NCBI GenBank assembly: GCA_019155205.2
Contig: JAHNZQ020003147.1
Span: 2,112,275 to 2,176,274, forward strand
From: Gracilaria vermiculophylla
Taxonomy: Eukaryota > Rhodophyta > Florideophyceae > Gracilariales > Gracilariaceae
DNA length: 64,000 nt
Direction of reading: 5' to 3'
Shown: piece by piece, positions 44,566 to 54,482 of the stretch
Layout of the letters: each line of letters starts with the position of its first letter
Numbering within the stretch: position 1 is the stretch's first letter
Program-made: the position numbers and the translations under genes
Notes under the pieces: model-generated
Databases searched by the model: none
The model's input: only the letters and a program-made list of their open reading frames with translations
Told to the model about the DNA's origin: nothing

Positions 44566-45072
44566 TTAGTTGTGATCTTGTGCACTCAACCACTCGCGCC
44601 ATCCGCCGCATTTCGTGATATCTTGCGTCACAATGCCCAATGGTTCACAAGCTGTGCTATCTGCCGCCCATCCTTCGCAGATGAAGCCTTTGACAGTTGT
44701 ATCGTCATCCAAGAAAATAGTCCCGAATCCAAGGGGTGACGGAACAAATTTGAAAAGTCCCCCCAGATTCTCAGTTGGTATATCCCAGACTTCTAGAGAA
44801 ATTGATTTGCAATGAGGTCCTCCAAGTGGATGATAGATCATACCGGGCTTTGTTGGAGAGTCCTTTGAAGAGAGGGCGTGCATCGTATAACGAGGTGCGG
44901 ACTTTGCTGCGCGCACAAGTTTGGCTTGCAAATCAGTGAGCTGATAGTTTAGGCGACCACCAGAGAGGTGAAGACCGCACACAGCGAATAGCATCGTTAA
45001 TGGCCAATGGACAGATGATATTATCCTTTCTAGATCCTCAACTCCTTGAGTTTCCCAGAAGGTTTCTACCAT
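44566..45072 (-). CDS. Standalone allophanate hydrolase C-terminal domain protein
   Basis: 168 residues matching the small C-terminal domain of allophanate hydrolase (AtzF/DUR1 type): A-V-C-G-L-H-L-S-G-G-R-L-N-Y-Q-L at about 31-46, S-A-P-R-Y-T-M-H-A-L, P-S-P-L-G-F-G-T-I-F-L, G-F-I-C-E-G-W-A and the closing D-I-T-K-C-G-G-W-R-E-W-L. The amidase domain is absent. In known enzymes this C-terminal domain acts on the product of the amidase step in urea breakdown; the standalone role is unknown. ATG at 45072 gives 30 residues before the fold. Head to head with hemE (428 bp). Confidence 0.82.
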   Translation of the reverse strand: MVETFWETQGVEDLERIISSVHWPLTMLFAVCGLHLSGGRLNYQLTDLQAKLVRAAKSAPRYTMHALSSKDSPTKPGMIYHPLGGPHCKSISLEVWDIPTENLGGLFKFVPSPLGFGTIFLDDDTTVKGFICEGWAADSTACEPLGIVTQDITKCGGWREWLSAQDHN

Positions 45073-45500
45073 TACCTACTGTACACAACGCGGCGAGGGT
45101 GAGGCGGCCGCCGCGAAGGACATCAGCACAGTGTGCTCGTGTTACTTACACCGCTAAAAAGAGCTGATTTATCTGATCATGAGATCCAATCTTTAAATCT
45201 CGGCCGCACAGATGTAATCGTTGGAGGGATGCCATTTCAAGGGTTGGTTGCGATTTCCCGAGAGATCGCAACGAGATGACACTTCTCTGGCTCAACGGTC
45301 CCGTTTTTTTAGTCGCTTTGGTGTGTTGATCTCGCCAAGCTGCACTTCGAGGAGTGCTGTATGCCGAATACGCGCTGACGTCGAGTTCTCACCGTCGGGC
45401 TGTGGCGCGCTTGTCACCCAACCTCAGCACGACGGATCCAACGAGTTTCCTTGTCAAGTTCGACCAGGATTTGAGCATTGATTATTCACACTTCTTTATC
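45073..45500. promoter_or_regulatory. Shared upstream region, allophanate-domain and hemE genes
   Basis: 428 bp between divergent starts. The hemE frame remains open for 49 codons upstream of the chosen ATG, but begins only with GTG, so it is taken as leader. Confidence 0.45.
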
Positions 45501-46682
45501 ATGGGGTCTCCTGTAAATTTGACTACAGCATTTCTGACCCCGGTTTGGTCAAGAAGTCTCCGTCACAACAATATTTCGTCTCATTCCACTCGGAATAAAT
45601 CATTGCGAACCCACAAGGGAGTTCCAATCGCGTCTGCGGCGGTCTCCACGGAAGCTCCGCTTCTCGTCCGCGCAGGGAGGGGCGAGCCCGTTCCTCGTCC
45701 CCCGGTATGGATGATGCGCCAGGCCGGGCGATACATGAAGGTTTACCAAGAGCTGGCCAAGAAGCATCCTAGTTTCCGAGAGCGATCAGAGGTTCCGGAG
45801 CTTTCTATTGAGATATCCTTGCAGCCGTGGCGTGCGTTCAAACCGGATGGTGTCATTTTGTTTTCGGATATTCTAACTCCACTGCCAGGAATGGGTGTGC
45901 CGTTTGAAATCCCAGATCGGGGTCCTGTCATTGACCCACCGCTACGAACAAAGGAACAAATTGATGCTGTCCATGAGCTTGATTGCGAGAAGACCGCTCC
46001 GTTTGTCCGGGAAACTTTGCAGGCATTGAGAAAAGAAGTGGATGGTGAAGCTGCCGTCCTTGGCTTCGTAGGTGCACCGTATACTTTAGCAACTTACTGT
46101 ATTGAGGGCGGCTCCTCCAAGAGTTATATGGCAATCAAGAAGATGGCATACACGGAACCTCAACTACTACACACTCTTCTGTCAAAGTTTGCAGATAATA
46201 TCGCTGATTATTGCATTTACCAGATCGACTCTGGCGCTCAAGTCGTTCAAATGTTTGACTCTTGGGCAGGACAATTGACGCCGATGGACTATGATGTCTT
46301 CGCAGCTCCATACCAGAAGCGAGTGGTTGACAAAGTTAAACAGGCGCATCCAGACGTGCCGTTCATTTTGTACATTTCCCAAGGTGGGACTTTGTTAGAA
46401 CGAATGGCAGGTACTGGGGTCGATATTGTTTCAGTTGATTGGACTGTTGACATTGCCGATGCGAGGAAGAGATTGGGAAGTGAAGTAATGGTGCAAGGCA
46501 ATCTGGACCCTGCGATTTTGCTTGGGTCAAAGGAGCTAATCAGGGAAAGAACGTTGGACGTCATTCACAAGGCTGGGCGGACTGGACACATTTGTAACCT
46601 TGGTCACGGCGTGTATCCGACAACACCCGAAGAGAACGTGGAGTGTTTCTTCAAAACTGTTCAGGAGTTTTCATGGGATTAA
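45501..46682 (+). CDS. hemE: Uroporphyrinogen decarboxylase, plastid-type
   Basis: Removes four carboxyl groups from uroporphyrinogen III to give coproporphyrinogen III, on the way to haem and chlorophyll. The 393-residue product has a Ser/Arg-rich leader (about 1-55) like a plastid transit peptide. The enzyme core follows, with [45 protein letters not shown] and the closing [11 protein letters not shown]. These contain the substrate-binding Arg and Asp residues of the family. Single exon. ATG 45501 is the first in-frame ATG. With chlD in the same window it serves the tetrapyrrole pathway. Confidence 0.96.
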   Translation: MGSPVNLTTAFLTPVWSRSLRHNNISSHSTRNKSLRTHKGVPIASAAVSTEAPLLVRAGRGEPVPRPPVWMMRQAGRYMKVYQELAKKHPSFRERSEVPELSIEISLQPWRAFKPDGVILFSDILTPLPGMGVPFEIPDRGPVIDPPLRTKEQIDAVHELDCEKTAPFVRETLQALRKEVDGEAAVLGFVGAPYTLATYCIEGGSSKSYMAIKKMAYTEPQLLHTLLSKFADNIADYCIYQIDSGAQVVQMFDSWAGQLTPMDYDVFAAPYQKRVVDKVKQAHPDVPFILYISQGGTLLERMAGTGVDIVSVDWTVDIADARKRLGSEVMVQGNLDPAILLGSKELIRERTLDVIHKAGRTGHICNLGHGVYPTTPEENVECFFKTVQEFSWD

Positions 46683-46958
46683 GCGACACTATAGAGTGTT
46701 CGGATGACGAACATACACGCTGCGATTTACATTAAACTCTGACTCGATTCCCATGGCAGAGCTTTCTTCCCCATATTCTTCTATATTCCCATGCAGCATC
46801 GGCTTTCGCGCTAGAAAAAGCTTCCAGATTCATTACGTGACCACATTATTATCGTTAGTACGAAAAAGGTAATTTAATACTGGAGGATCAGAACAGTTAT
46901 GGCTGCTCATGTTGTGGGGAGGCTTAGTACAAACCGTCGTGAAGCATAGCTTAGCGTC

Positions 46959-48275
46959 TCAGGAATCACTCGTTGATCTTGATGGTAAAATACGCCCATC
47001 CCAATCTACAAGGATGGGCGGATCATCTGGCATAACGAATTGTTCCTCATTTCCGCGGAATATTGGAAAGTCTGTTTTCGGTTTGACTTTTGAGTAATGC
47101 AGCCCTGCTTCTCTCCAGTTCGCTGCCAGAGTGGTCCCATCAGGAAGATTTGCCGTGATTGTGAAATACCCCTTTTCTTCAACAAATTTGATCCACCACT
47201 GGCTCCACATTGTCGGCGCAAAACCGTTTACCTCTTGGCTCTTATACCAGTCTGTAGTCATAAGACCTTTCACATATGGTTTCTCATTGCGAGATCGCTT
47301 TTCTTCGAACCAGTTCCTAAACTCAACCCATTGATCACGCTGTGGGGCAAATCCCCAGGTTCCAAGCAACTTGTACTTAAACACAGTGTATTCAGCGGGG
47401 ATCTTCAACGGTCCGCTTGCCACACCTTTAATTTGTTTTGGCCGAAGCGTGGGCCTCTGTAGAGTGAATGCGCCTACATCAGTATCTTGTGCGTACGCAG
47501 CTCTGGCTACACGGAGCCATTGATAAAAGGCTGGTGATACTTCGAGGTCATCCTCAAAGATTACCGCAAATTCCGTAGTTTCTTCGGTTATATTCCAAGT
47601 GTAAATCCATTGCTGATACAAACCAGCATTGACGGCACGTTTGTGAATAATCTTCGTGCCATACTTCCAATCAACATCTCGACTGATCTGTAACACACCT
47701 TCATGTATGTTGCCCTCTTTTGGCCGGTCAATCCAGATATCCAAATCTACATGGTCTTCTCCGTAGTTTGCCATTTCTAGAGATTTCAACAGCCGTTCAA
47801 GTGATTTACTCCGATCCATTGTGATGACAATCATTCGAGCAACAGGCTCCTCAGCAGCATCGAAGTTCGGTGAATTTGTCACTTCGTCCTCTGTTTTAGG
47901 CGTTACGAGACTGATGTCCTTCGCCTTCCTCTCTGTTGGAACGGAATTTGCGACAAACGGCTCGCTTTCGGAAACGAGAACAGCTGGATAATCATGCACA
48001 CTAACAGATCGGGGTGGCGAACTCAAGGACGGGGAACGAGTTTCGGCTTGAGTTGGGAGTGAACCAATCCCAGACAGAGCATTCAAAGCCATTGCTGCTA
48101 GAGACGCTAACAAGAGAAAAATTATGACTCGCGAAATCATAAGAGAGCTGGTCGACACCACCGCGGGTCCTCTCTCCTTGGAATTTTTGATAGTTAGAGC
48201 GTTAATAACCGAATCGGATAGACGAGCCATCCGAAGGCGTAACAACGAAGGATGATGTCCTTTCTGACTAGGCAT
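46959..48275 (-). CDS. Type II membrane glycosyltransferase (GT-A-like)
   Basis: 438 residues with a short cytoplasmic tail, one signal-anchor segment at about 45-66 (V-I-I-F-L-L-L-A-S-L-A-A-M-A-L), a Ser/Pro-rich stem, and a lumenal catalytic domain. The domain begins A-R-M-I-V-I-T-M-D-R-S-K-S-L-E-R-L-L-K-S-L, the nucleotide-sugar binding opening of GT-A folds. It contains an acidic motif V-I-F-E-D-D-L-E-V-S-P (about 240), which would hold the metal. This is the layout of Golgi glycosyltransferases. Donor and acceptor are unknown. Start is ATG 48275, since the frame upstream opens only with GTG. It converges with hemE. Confidence 0.75.
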   Translation of the reverse strand: MPSQKGHHPSLLRLRMARLSDSVINALTIKNSKERGPAVVSTSSLMISRVIIFLLLASLAAMALNALSGIGSLPTQAETRSPSLSSPPRSVSVHDYPAVLVSESEPFVANSVPTERKAKDISLVTPKTEDEVTNSPNFDAAEEPVARMIVITMDRSKSLERLLKSLEMANYGEDHVDLDIWIDRPKEGNIHEGVLQISRDVDWKYGTKIIHKRAVNAGLYQQWIYTWNITEETTEFAVIFEDDLEVSPAFYQWLRVARAAYAQDTDVGAFTLQRPTLRPKQIKGVASGPLKIPAEYTVFKYKLLGTWGFAPQRDQWVEFRNWFEEKRSRNEKPYVKGLMTTDWYKSQEVNGFAPTMWSQWWIKFVEEKGYFTITANLPDGTTLAANWREAGLHYSKVKPKTDFPIFRGNEEQFVMPDDPPILVDWDGRILPSRSTSDS

Positions 48276-48979
48276 TGTGATGGAAGTGTTCAAGCAGCAA
48301 TTATTCTTTCTCACAACGTAGGCTTCAATGTTCCAGTTGTTAGCACTGCTTTACTTACAAACACTTGATCGCTTTTTCAAATGAAAGCGTTCTTTCGACA
48401 AAACCCAACGTAGAGTTGTATGAAATCCAGAAGCCGATTGATTACTCAGCGGGCTTTTTCTCCATTCCTACTCCGGATTGCGGTCCTGAGAACATCAGAT
48501 CGATTTTACCTTGGTTTAGGTGCCGGAAGAGACAGCAAACTCGACAGTGATCGCAGTAGTGGAATGAAGTACTGCTTTTCTTACTTTAATTCCAAAAGAT
48601 CTGGTTGGCCACATGTGAAGTTCACTGGCAACAGCACAGCAAACCTGTCCCTATTACATCTTACAGTGGGCTTCTGCACCCCCAACCCGTGCCCCTCACC
48701 AGCCCAAGTTTCCAAACCGGGACGCAACTTTGACCAACTTACTCCTGCGGTGTGGAGAAAAAACCGCTGTTGCCGGAAAATATTGAGGTGGACGATTGCG
48801 GTGTTTTTCTCCGCCATACGGCACGATAACTACGTCAGATATCTCTTGCCGTGCAAAGAGAAACTGTTTCCCTGTAGCCCACACCAGTATACCAATCATA
48901 AGAGCGCATATTTCGGATCGTAATCACATGGACGCTTCTGTTTCATGTTTGAGTTTGAGAAAACATATCCAAAACCATT
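48276..48979. other. Gene-sized stretch without a confident gene
   Basis: 700 bp. The plus strand has an ATG frame at 48420-48923 (167 codons), and the minus strand has frames at 48899-48696 and 48817-48581. None shows a family motif that I trust. It might hold a small intron-containing gene on the minus strand, or simply the promoter of the glycosyltransferase and the tail of the syntaxin gene. Confidence 0.35.
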
Positions 48980-49870
48980 TTAGAAGAAAAATAATGATCG
49001 TCTGCGACTCATCCATTCCATGAACAGTAATGCGAATGTTAGCAACAACGCCAACATGGCCAACCCATACTTCAAGACTGGTCGCTGCCGCTTCATTTTT
49101 CTCAGCTCCCGATTGCCACGTTCTAAATGAACCGTGGCATCTACGGCAAGATTATATAAAGCTTCAATTTCTCTAGCTTGTTCCAATACTTTGGTTGCAA
49201 AAACATGATTCAAGTTTGCAATTTCGAAGATTGTTCGCTCTGCCTCCTTAACTCTCTCCCTGGTTTCGACTAGCTCGCTCACGAGAGATGCATTCTCCTG
49301 AGCAAACTGTTGCTCCAGGGAGGTTATCTGATCACTGTCTTCCTCTTCCGCCACTTTTCTTCGTTCGCGGGCCATCTCTTGAGCTATGGCTGGATCGTAT
49401 TGTATTTTAACTCGTTCTTTTGCGGCAATGGCCTCTCGTATGCGAGCCCCTCGAAGTCCCTCAGAAAGCCGACACACAGATTGCAAATTCTCGTTGAGAA
49501 TGACTACAACACCCAACCTATGTGTGGGAAATGATGCACCCGGGCTTTTCTGCAGCTCCATAACGGCAGTTTCTTTTAGTTTTTCGATTTGGTTCACCGC
49601 CGCGCGCAAGAACTGCGCTATTGCAGAGTCAACCCGATCTCGTTCCCCGTCCACCATACCGCGTGCAGAGAAGTCCAGATATCGAGCTTTGCACTTTTCA
49701 ATGAAGGATTTCATATCAATAATTTGAGAGGTAAGTCGAATCGCAAGCTTGGTGAATGCGTGTGGTTCCACCTCGCTGCTCTGCTTTATGGGAACTGCTC
49801 CATCCTTCAGTCGATGATGGGCGGCTAGAGCAGACAGCAGCTCACCTGTTCGATCGACGGGGAGCATCAT
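48980..49870 (-). CDS. Syntaxin-18-like Qa-SNARE (ER)
   Basis: 296 residues, single exon. The N-terminal region (about 1-110) has the helical syntaxin-18 pattern with D-R-T-G-E-L-L-S-A-L near the start. A SNARE motif lies at about 195-262 (E-A-E-R-T-I-F-E-I-A-N-L-N-H-V-F, then Q-A-R-E-I-E). It is followed by a single C-terminal membrane anchor (about 267-287) and a basic tail. This is the tail-anchored layout of Stx18/Ufe1/SYP81, which receives COPI vesicles returning to the ER. ATG at 49870 is followed at once by another Met, so the start could be one codon later. Confidence 0.85.
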   Translation of the reverse strand: MMLPVDRTGELLSALAAHHRLKDGAVPIKQSSEVEPHAFTKLAIRLTSQIIDMKSFIEKCKARYLDFSARGMVDGERDRVDSAIAQFLRAAVNQIEKLKETAVMELQKSPGASFPTHRLGVVVILNENLQSVCRLSEGLRGARIREAIAAKERVKIQYDPAIAQEMARERRKVAEEEDSDQITSLEQQFAQENASLVSELVETRERVKEAERTIFEIANLNHVFATKVLEQAREIEALYNLAVDATVHLERGNRELRKMKRQRPVLKYGLAMLALLLTFALLFMEWMSRRRSLFFF

Positions 49871-51040
49871 TCTGTTTATGATAACAAACGCGTATCACCA
49901 GAAGGATTTGGTTGATTGCAAAAGCCGTGAGTTGTAAGACTGAGGGTGAAATCCTCGAAGAGAGTGGGTCAGTTTAGCAACCCTGCACTGTCAGTAAATG
50001 ATAGCTATTTTGATGAAGGATATGCATGTCCTTTGTGGGAAACAGGCTACGAATCCATTGAGCCAGATGAGTAAATGATTATGAAGAGTAATACATGGGC
50101 CTGAAACGAGGCAGCCAGTTACGTTTTCGACGCCACAGATAGCTGTTCCTTTGTCTCCTGTCTGGGTCCCCTGACACACCTTCGTGGTACAAAATTTGTA
50201 GCAAAAAAATTTTTTCTCTACGATAAATTAATTTCAAGTCAAATACAATAAGGTACCTTTTTCTCGCCTAAACTGTACCGAAGATGTGGTAGATAGTCCT
50301 GCCCCTGCCCCAGGAGACCTGAAGATTGGCGTTATGAAAGCTTCGTTGAGACAGTATTTCGTAGAATGGACGTCGGCAGGTTTTCGCGCCCAATTCTCAT
50401 ACCACTCGCCCTTCTTGATCTTTCATTCATTCGATGCCCACGGGACTTTGTATTTTCACACAAGAGTAACCCAGAATGACATAGAAATGTCCCTGCAGTT
50501 TCCTTTGACGTATCTTCATTTACATTTTTGCAACGATTTCTAATTGGTGTAGAGAGCATTTTCGTGATTTGGTCTGTGGAGTCTTTCCCTTCTCCCCTTG
50601 TCCCTCACTAAAAATATAGACCTCTCAGACATCTACAAAGACTTCACGAAATGTCTGCACAGTGCTCTACCCAAAAAACTAAGAAAACAAGAATACGACA
50701 CTAATCCGGGCCACTGGACAACTGTGAAGCATGTTTTTGTTTACATACGACCGATTTATTCTTCGCGATTCTCGCCTCATTCCATATGACTATTCCGGTT
50801 GACAGCTGAGAAATGTGTTCGATCTCGCCAACTTGAAACACTTTTTAATACTTTATCCATCCCTCGAATCATGGACGAACAGCCGATTTGCTTCACTCCA
50901 AAGGAAGAGTTTGCTACTTGATAATGAGTCGAGGATATTTTTAGAAGTCCAATACATAATTCGAAAGACATGGTTACTGAAAGACTAGAAACAGCACCAC
51001 CCTGGTCGTATCGAATTCAGATTGTCGTTGTAGTTCGTGC
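49871..51040. other. Intergenic stretch without a confident gene
   Basis: About 1.2 kb upstream of syntaxin-18. The open frames, for example 50286-50543 and 50598-50789 on the plus strand, show no family features. An A-run then T-run tract lies near 50,203-50,215. Confidence 0.35.
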
Positions 51041-51211
51041 ATGCAGAAGGTCGACTCCAACACATACAAGAACATCAGTGGTACTGAGAACATGAATGAC
51101 GCCTTTCCGATACTAATCGAACGAACGGTTTCCCTAATTCGCGAAGGTCTTAACCTGCTGAATCCGTTCGGAACTGTTGGATTTGAGCGTAAGTGGATGA
51201 AACAGGCTTGA
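51041..51211 (+). CDS. Possible small protein, 56 residues
   Basis: A short plus-strand frame from ATG 51041 to TGA 51211 with a balanced, protein-like composition (N-D-A-F-P-I-L-I-E-R-T-V-S-L-I-R-E-G-L). The frame is open some way upstream and contains closely spaced Cys residues there, so it may be the last exon of a spliced gene. It converges with NDUFAF6, leaving 28 bp. I recognise no family. Confidence 0.22.
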   Translation: MQKVDSNTYKNISGTENMNDAFPILIERTVSLIREGLNLLNPFGTVGFERKWMKQA

Positions 51212-51239
51212 CTATGATGAACACATGTCTTGGAATCAG

Positions 51240-52376
51240 TCATCCTCGCAAACGAGCTAGGAGAAGTCTTAATTGCAATGCCAGTGGATAGGTCGTCCTC
51301 AAGCCTTGCTCTAAGCGCTTGTCAAGTGGGTTATCGCCAGCTTTCTGCAACCTTCTCAAGTAGATATCCGCCATGATCAAAGGCCAAAATGCCTGCTTCA
51401 CGGGCTGACGTAACAAATTACTTCTGAGCTGTGCTACCTTAAGACAACGCCTTGCCCTTGTGGCTACTGCCCTGAAAACAGGGACTGCATCTTGACCACC
51501 AGAAATAAGCTGCGACTGTGCTACGCCATATCGTTGCACAAGATCCCTTGGCATGTATGAAAGTCGAGAGGCTGCATGTGCTGGAGTCCCACGCAAGATA
51601 ATGGATAGACCCACGGCAGCCCCCGCCGTTTTTGCAGTGTTTTCGACACGTGCTCCACCAAGCAGAAGGGCATGGAGATGGATGAGAGAACCCTGAGTCC
51701 GCTCTCCGAAGCTTTGTAACTCACCTAACGAGCGGAAGTTCGGATACGACAAGTCAGTCTCTCTAGCATCGATTAGAGTGTGGAGCATATCAAAATTCAC
51801 ATGTCGAAATGAAGATATCGATTCCGCCAGCACATCTAGAACTGGAGAAGCAGGATTTGGGTTGGGATTTGAGAGTATGTCTGCAAACTGGGAGCGAAAA
51901 AACTGCAATCGTAAACGGCCCAGATCTTCATTCGATACATTAGAACGAACTATGGTACAGTTTTGTTAGATACATGTTTGACAATAGATCTATTTGTCTC
52001 GAAGTAACGTACTATTGGCCAGTTCAATGTTAAAGGCCCTGATCGCGGCATGAGCTCTAGATACCGATCGCCGTTGAAGCAGATTAGCTAAATAGTTTTC
52101 GTTATCATTGTTGCGTAAGAGAGCAAGGGTGTACGCAAAATTTTCGGGAGTGGCAACGTAAGGTACCAGATGGGCATTGCGCATTGTGGGTGGTGCGGAG
52201 AACTCGCTACGGGAGTACCACGTCTCAGGGATGGTAAGTTTTCGGGATTGGGCGTTATATATCTCGGATAAGTTGAAAGGAATCGAAAACGCTCGTGCAG
52301 CGTGATGCACATCGCCCACAGCACAGGAATTGCGAGCGGTGGTCATCTGAAACAGTGCAAAATCCTCGGTTCTCAT
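51240..52376 (-). CDS. NDUFAF6-like complex I assembly factor, two exons
   Basis: Coding sequence complement(join(51240..51949, 52013..52376)), 357 residues. A squalene/phytoene-synthase-fold protein of the NDUFAF6 group, which helps build the ND1 part of mitochondrial complex I. Exon 1 holds Y-A-L-T-L-type sequence leading into L-L-Q-R-R-S-V-S-R-A-H-A-A-I-R-A-F-N-I-E-L-A. A 63-nt intron (GTACGT at 52012 to TAG at 51950) restores S-N-E-D-L-G-R-L-R-L-Q-F-F-R. Later blocks include E-L-Q-S-F-G-E-R-T-Q-G-S-L and G-L-S-I-I-L-R-G-T-P. The Asp-rich catalytic motifs of true phytoene synthases are absent. ATG 52376 is the first in-frame one, so the leader may be longer. Confidence 0.85.
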
Positions 52377-53110
52377 TTCAGTGGTTTTTAGGACGCATAT
52401 AAAGGGTACGCTATACAATTTTAATACATCTTGATTCGTCAATTGCTTCAATTCTCGATCAGGTATTCATAGCTTGCTTGGAGCGGCTGATCTTTGCCAT
52501 GGTTTGCGCATTGGAGAAATACATGATATACTGGTATCGGTTTCGGACATGGATAAAATTGAACGAGAATTTGAACTCGTTTCACTCGCATCAACCGGCT
52601 CTGGAATGACACTGTTCATGTAGCACTTTAGTCGACAACTAAACAGGCAAATCGATGGAATTCAGTGTTGAAGAGACTGTGCGCAACCAATCTTGCATCC
52701 TTAAAGATCCTCAAACAAATCCTTGAAATTTTGAATTCATTCCTTTCCGTTGTTTTCTCGGGTTGGACTATCCTTGCTGACGGTGGAAGAAGTACATCTG
52801 CAAGAAGACAACTGAACGGAATGGGTGAAAGCTATAATCACTCCTCCATGGATCATGCCGGGCTCATCAAAGAGAGAACGATATCGTAGATCGATATCAA
52901 CATATCATTAGACCTGATGTAATGTTCGACCTCGGCAACTAAAACATACTAGTTCCGAAAAGACCATTTCCCCAAAGCAGTCGATCTGCCTTATAAGGTA
53001 CATAACTGCCCGATGGTAATGAAAGTTTATGAATGTCTATCAAGTTCCGACATAACTACGATTAGTGGTTAAAACGAAATGCTGAACAAGTAGAATAAGT
53101 GCTTTAGTAT
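52377..53110. other. Intergenic stretch between NDUFAF6 and TerC
   Basis: No confident gene. A short plus-strand frame ends at about 52,623 (with D-M-D-K-I-E-R-E-F-E-L-V-S-L), and another lies at 52665-52889. Neither matches a known family. It contains the NDUFAF6 promoter and the TerC 3' region. Confidence 0.35.
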
Positions 53111-54190
53111 TTACACGCTGTTGGAAGGTGAGAGAGGGGGATCTCTGCGCTCCGGGAAAACCAGTGACATCACAATACCAACGGCTAGAGTGACGGTTAC
53201 GACGGATAATGAAACGGCCACCCCTAAGTCGTAGCCGAGACATCCAGCAATCATCTTGAAGCCGATGAAAGCGAGTACGGCTGAAAGAGACTGTTTCAGA
53301 AACCGTAGGGTCCCAATAGTGTTAGACAAAACAAAAAACAAGGAACGTAAGCCCATAATGGCAAGAATGTTGCTTGTATACACCACGAAAGTATCATTTG
53401 ATATGCCCAAGACGGCGGGTACGGAATCCAACGCAAAAACGACATCAGAGAGTTCTATTGCAATCAAGACGACCATAAGCGGTGTGGCCATCAAACGGGT
53501 GCCATCATGCACCAAAAACTTGTCGCCTGCATAAAACTCAGCAACAGGAAGTATGTTGCGACTATAAGCAATGATTCGATTGTCATCCAAATCAGAATCA
53601 TCATCGTCTTCTAAAAGAAGTTTCACCGCAGAGTACATCAAAAGTGCGGCAAAAGCCATGGCCAGCCATTGAAACTTGTCAATGAGTACCTTGCCCGCGA
53701 CAATCATAATTCCGCGCAATATCATTGCCCCTAGGATACCATAGCGCAAGACAGTCTGTTGAGCTTCTCTGGGCACTTTGAAGTAGCGAAAGATGAGCAA
53801 AAACACGAACAAGTTGTCCACGGACAAAGAGTACTCCACAATGTACGCGGTGGTGAACTCGAACGCTCGTTGCCAGCCTTGTACAAATGCGACGGTGGCA
53901 GCAACAGTAGCCGCAAGGAGTACCCATAAAATAGTCTGCAGCACGTGCGGCGTAGGTAAAGGGAGCAGCGAAAGCGCTGAAACAGACTTAGTCTTGCTCT
54001 TCACTTGCAGGGGATCAGAGCGAGAGGTTGTCAGTGCAGCGCGCGACACGGTCTGAGCGCCATTGTCCAGGGAGGGAAGACGAGATAACATGCGGCCATG
54101 TGAGATAGAACGCGGGATGACGGGAACACTGGCGGCCGTGGGTTGGCCGACGGGGACGGTTACATCCGGCGCTCGCGTTCGCGCCGCCAT
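53111..54190 (-). CDS. TerC-family integral membrane protein, plastid
   Basis: 359 residues. An N-terminal Ser/Pro/Arg-rich leader (about 1-75) resembles a plastid transit peptide. The TerC domain follows with about seven membrane segments and the conserved acidic motifs E-Y-S-L-S-V-D-N-L-F-V-F and I-A-I-E-L-S-D-V-V-F-A-L-D-S-V-P. In Arabidopsis the plastid TerC is needed for thylakoid biogenesis. Other members are linked to metal (Mn) export. The frame upstream opens with GTG, so ATG 54190 is used. Head to head with chlD (292 bp). Confidence 0.92.
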   Translation of the reverse strand: MAARTRAPDVTVPVGQPTAASVPVIPRSISHGRMLSRLPSLDNGAQTVSRAALTTSRSDPLQVKSKTKSVSALSLLPLPTPHVLQTILWVLLAATVAATVAFVQGWQRAFEFTTAYIVEYSLSVDNLFVFLLIFRYFKVPREAQQTVLRYGILGAMILRGIMIVAGKVLIDKFQWLAMAFAALLMYSAVKLLLEDDDDSDLDDNRIIAYSRNILPVAEFYAGDKFLVHDGTRLMATPLMVVLIAIELSDVVFALDSVPAVLGISNDTFVVYTSNILAIMGLRSLFFVLSNTIGTLRFLKQSLSAVLAFIGFKMIAGCLGYDLGVAVSLSVVTVTLAVGIVMSLVFPERRDPPLSPSNSV

Positions 54191-54482
54191 CGGCACCGCC
54201 CTCAGCCGAACAGCACGTCTGCATGGCGACAAAGGTCCGCGACTGTCACGCACTTTTGTGTCGAGCTTTTCTGTTTCCCGCTGACTGCCGAGCGGTACTG
54301 TACGAGGGGCACAACCGTGTCCAGCGCTTCCACGAGGCCACCATCGTTGCCTCCCTCTCCGCAGATCTCAATGGTGACCTCGCCCACGTAACTAACTACG
54401 CCCCCCCCTCCCACCCCACCAATGCTGCTCTCACAGCCAGGCCTATCGCCTTTCCCGTTCCTTTCCATTCAACATTCTCGAT
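54191..54482. promoter_or_regulatory. Bidirectional promoter region, TerC and chlD
   Basis: 292 bp separate the two start codons of plastid-protein genes. A C-rich tract (CGCCCCCCCCTCCCACCCCACC) lies near 54,400-54,422. Short distance and shared plastid function suggest co-regulation (inference). Confidence 0.55.

Noticed and set aside
45354..45500. Extra 49 codons upstream of hemE
   Set aside because: The frame opens with GTG and lies in the shared promoter region; the first ATG at 45501 already gives a full leader.
48581..48899. Possible PIG-H-like GPI synthesis protein on the minus strand
   Set aside because: One short block resembles the family, but the frame breaks and the rest does not fit.
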